Assembly (NCBI GenBank): GCA_965112735.1
Contig: OZ218954.1
Span: 62,001-126,000, forward strand
Reading direction: 5' to 3'
From: Phaeosaccion multiseriatum
Taxonomy: Eukaryota > Ochrophyta, other classes
DNA: 64,000 nt
Shown: in pieces, positions 61,792 through 64,000 of the stretch
Layout of the letters: each line of letters opens with the position of its first letter
Numbering within the stretch: position 1 is the stretch's first letter
Program-made: the position numbers and the translations under genes
Notes under the pieces: model-generated
Databases searched by the model: none
The model's input: only the letters and a program-made list of their open reading frames with translations
What the model was told of the DNA's origin: nothing

Positions 61792-63270
61792 ATGGAGTGC
61801 GTGGAGGCCAGCATCGCAGCAGTAGACAGGAAGGAAGAAGCAATAGGGAGGGTATTGAGCGGTGAGGGCAGCTTTCTGGGGCTGAGGTTGGGAGGAGGAG
61901 CAGCAGCAGCGGATGAGGCCGTGAGGAAGGAGCTGCTGTCCCACCTGCAAGCCGTGAGGGAGAGGAAATCCACGCTACTACACGAGAAGGCGAAGGAGGA
62001 GGCTTACGAGAGGGACGAGAAGGCGAAAGAGAAGGCCCACGAGAGGGAGAGGGAGGCCACGCTACTACACGAGAAGGCGAAAGAGAAGGCTCACGAGAGG
62101 GGCGAGAAGGCGAAAGAGAAGGCTCACGAGAGGGACGAGAAGGCGAAAGAGAGGGCCTTGGAGAGAGAGAAAGAGCTACTCCTTCTTCGTTTCGAGCTAC
62201 AACCACCAGCTCGTTCCCACCACCCCGATGGCAAAGGAGACGAAGAGATCCAAGTGGGAGAACAAAAAAGAAAGGGGTGCAACAAGCGGAAACGGGGGAC
62301 CTCTGGAGGAGAGGATGGAGAAGGGGGACGAGCGGCCTCTGCAACGGAAGGGCGAGTTTCTTCTCATCGAGCTGAATCGGGCAGCTGTGCACATGCCTTT
62401 GGCATGAAGGAGGTGTATGGAAAGGTGATGGAGCTTGTGGGGCAGGGGGAGTATGGTTTCGTCGCGACGGTGTGCAAGGAGTGGAGGGGGTACTACATCG
62501 TTGCGCACCCTGCCGCCACGAGCCATAGGAGTGTAGTTGCCTCCGTCGAGCGTGTGTACTGGGCCAGGAGGCACGGCTACGAGCTTACCATCAGCACCTT
62601 GAGGGCTGCTGCTCAGTACGGAGGTGCGAGCTTATGCAAGGCCCTTGTTCACATGGGTTGTCCCCGGGATAAGACGGTGTATACATGGGCGGCACGGAAC
62701 GAGCGGCATAGCGTGAGTATGCTCAAGTCGCTGTGCTGTGATGACTGGAGTGCCTGTGCGGATGCGGCGGAGAGAGGGGACTTGGATCTGCTGGAGCTGC
62801 TTGTATCGGATGAGGTGGACGCACCCTTTGATCGGAATGTGTGGCACAAAGCTGCTCAGGGAGGGCGGGTGTCTGTGCTTGAATGGCTGCTAAACAATCC
62901 CAAGGTCAGAGCTAAGATGAAGGGAACGTGGTGGGAGCATAGTGTATGGGCGAATGGGCCTTCTGATGCTGCAGGTGGCTCTCACCTCTACGCTCTACAG
63001 TGGATGCATGCCAACGTGCGTCAGTTCTGTGACTGGAATGAAGACGTTTGCGCGTCCGCGGTGGAGAAATGCGACAACAACCTGGAAGTACTGCAGTGGC
63101 TGCGCTCAGAAGAGGTGGGCTGTCCGTGGGACGGGCGTGCGTGTCCTGAGTACAGCAGGAGATATCTTGAGGCACGTGGGGAGGAATGGGAGTACATGGG
63201 CGAGGACACCTTTGAGGAACTCAAGGAGTGGGTCCATGCGAATGGACACCCCTGCAACTGCGAGGACTGA
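61792..63270 (+). CDS. Tandem family copy 7
   Basis: 492 residues from MECVEASIAAVDRKEEAIGR. Two LLHEKA blocks, the first as RKSTLLHEKAKEEA. The basic patch is QKRKGCNKRKRG and the linker TSGGEDGEGG. The coiled coil and linker thus differ from all other copies. The second half has DDWSACADAAERGD and a three-residue change in VEKCDNNLEVLQWL. It is the last copy; the downstream unit decays after about 63715. Confidence 0.85.
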   Translation: MECVEASIAAVDRKEEAIGRVLSGEGSFLGLRLGGGAAAADEAVRKELLSHLQAVRERKSTLLHEKAKEEAYERDEKAKEKAHEREREATLLHEKAKEKAHERGEKAKEKAHERDEKAKERALEREKELLLLRFELQPPARSHHPDGKGDEEIQVGEQKRKGCNKRKRGTSGGEDGEGGRAASATEGRVSSHRAESGSCAHAFGMKEVYGKVMELVGQGEYGFVATVCKEWRGYYIVAHPAATSHRSVVASVERVYWARRHGYELTISTLRAAAQYGGASLCKALVHMGCPRDKTVYTWAARNERHSVSMLKSLCCDDWSACADAAERGDLDLLELLVSDEVDAPFDRNVWHKAAQGGRVSVLEWLLNNPKVRAKMKGTWWEHSVWANGPSDAAGGSHLYALQWMHANVRQFCDWNEDVCASAVEKCDNNLEVLQWLRSEEVGCPWDGRACPEYSRRYLEARGEEWEYMGEDTFEELKEWVHANGHPCNCED

Positions 63271-63867
63271 GGAAGGAGCAAGTGAGATGGAGGAGGGGGA
63301 CATACTCATAAACCTTGAGGGGGAACAGAGAAGAAGAATTGACAATAGTATGATCGAGGTCGAATAAAATGAAGTGGATGGGGAGGGAGGGGGGGGGTGC
63401 CCATGACAGACTCACTGAGTGCTGCAGTGAGGGCAGCAGCCCTTGAAGAGGTGAAGCTTCAGACCTCCTTCCTCCCTCTCTGCCTTCTTCCTGTATCACC
63501 AACTGCTACTGCTGCTGCTGTGGCCCTTCGAGAGGGATAGATTATCCATTAACAATCAGCTGAAACTGAAACTGTGGGTTCCTTTATCTTGCTGCCACAA
63601 GCATGGCCTTCAATTCAAGCCCCCCCCTCGGGATACCCGCTCTCTGCCCCCGCCGCTGTCGAAATGCTCTCCTCTGGACATCGACTTAATCGTCGATATT
63701 GAAAATCGAGGTTGGCCTTTGATACGTAAGACGTGTATCATCGATGTTGCAACAGCGATAGGGTCGATAATTTGATAATTTCATATCGAGGCCAATGTCG
63801 TTATCTATTTGCAACATCGATACGGTCGATAATGCAATGTCGAGGCCAATGTCGATATCTATCCGCT
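63271..63867. other. Decayed downstream unit of copy 7
   Basis: It follows the family's 3' flank until about 63715, then changes into two copies of a unit with GCAACAnCGATAnGGTCGATAAT and ATATCGAGGCCAATGTCG (about 63750-63860). This is where the array ends. Confidence 0.6.
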
Positions 63868-64000
63868 ACTGCCACACGGCCTTGAGGCTTCCCTCCGGCG
63901 CGCCCTCCGCCCCTCCGCTGTCCACGGAGAGCATCTCCTCCTCCGACCACGCCGTCCTGACACCAGCCATACGCAACAGGGAAGAGTGGCAATGTCAGTT
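63868..64000 (-). CDS. Possible C-terminal exon of a neighbouring minus-strand gene (partial)
   Basis: On the minus strand, read from about 63955 down, TAWSEEEMLSVDSGGAEGAP continues to SLKAVWQ and a stop at 63868-63870. The rest of the gene would be outside the window. The family is not recognised; composition is plausible for coding but the stretch is short. Confidence 0.25.

Noticed and set aside
50153-62392. Antisense frames of about 130-240 codons with SPSRPSREPSLSP repeats in every tandem copy
   Set aside because: They mirror the coiled-coil codons of the sense genes; the sense frames have conserved domains and intact starts.

Overview
This window looks like nuclear DNA from a GC-rich, intron-rich, flagellated alga with a complex plastid. 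Three things point there. Two genes are ciliary or axonemal (CC2D2A and DNAI7/IC97 homologues). One gene is a SufE-BolA fusion whose N-terminus looks like a signal peptide followed by a transit peptide. One gene is a calcium-dependent protein kinase (CDPK) with 17 exons. A chromerid-like alveolate fits best, but a stramenopile is not excluded; the taxon is inferred and was not searched.

Layout: 455-6084 (-) CC2D2A-like transition-zone protein; 7226-10044 (-) TMEM19/VTE6 (DUF92) membrane protein; 10917-18989 (+) CDPK; 20792-23532 (-) SufE-BolA; 24139-25478 (+) tentative small secreted protein; 26147-32735 (-) DNAI7/CASC1; 33485-33764 a direct-repeat and palindrome structure; about 33780-40221 (-) a non-LTR retroelement with RING-type zinc fingers, a reverse transcriptase and a restriction-like endonuclease, broken by at least three frame changes; 42013-46782 (-) SAM-dependent methyltransferase; 47898-63270 (+) seven tandem copies of an apparently intronless coiled-coil / F-box-like / ankyrin-like gene; 63868-64000 (-) possible end of another gene. 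Exon borders come from GT-AG sites that keep frame and from remembered family conservation; no transcript was available.

The left 33 kb and the 42-47 kb gene are full of microsatellites and minisatellites, mostly in introns. Several short words recur at unrelated places: GGCAGTGGATGG, CTGTATCACCAACTGC, GTGTCAGGACAGAGGG and GAGGCATATGG. The first two also lie inside exons of different genes, where they give the same short peptides (MAVDG/MAADG and AVGDTA) in unrelated proteins. The retroelement and the coding parts of the tandem array lack the first word.

The strongest candidates for something undescribed are the exon-invading repeat words, the intronless tandem family with a variable coiled coil and variable ankyrin-like surface, the RING-bearing retroelement with repeats on both sides, and a pair of MITE-like elements with different terminal repeats but similar cores.
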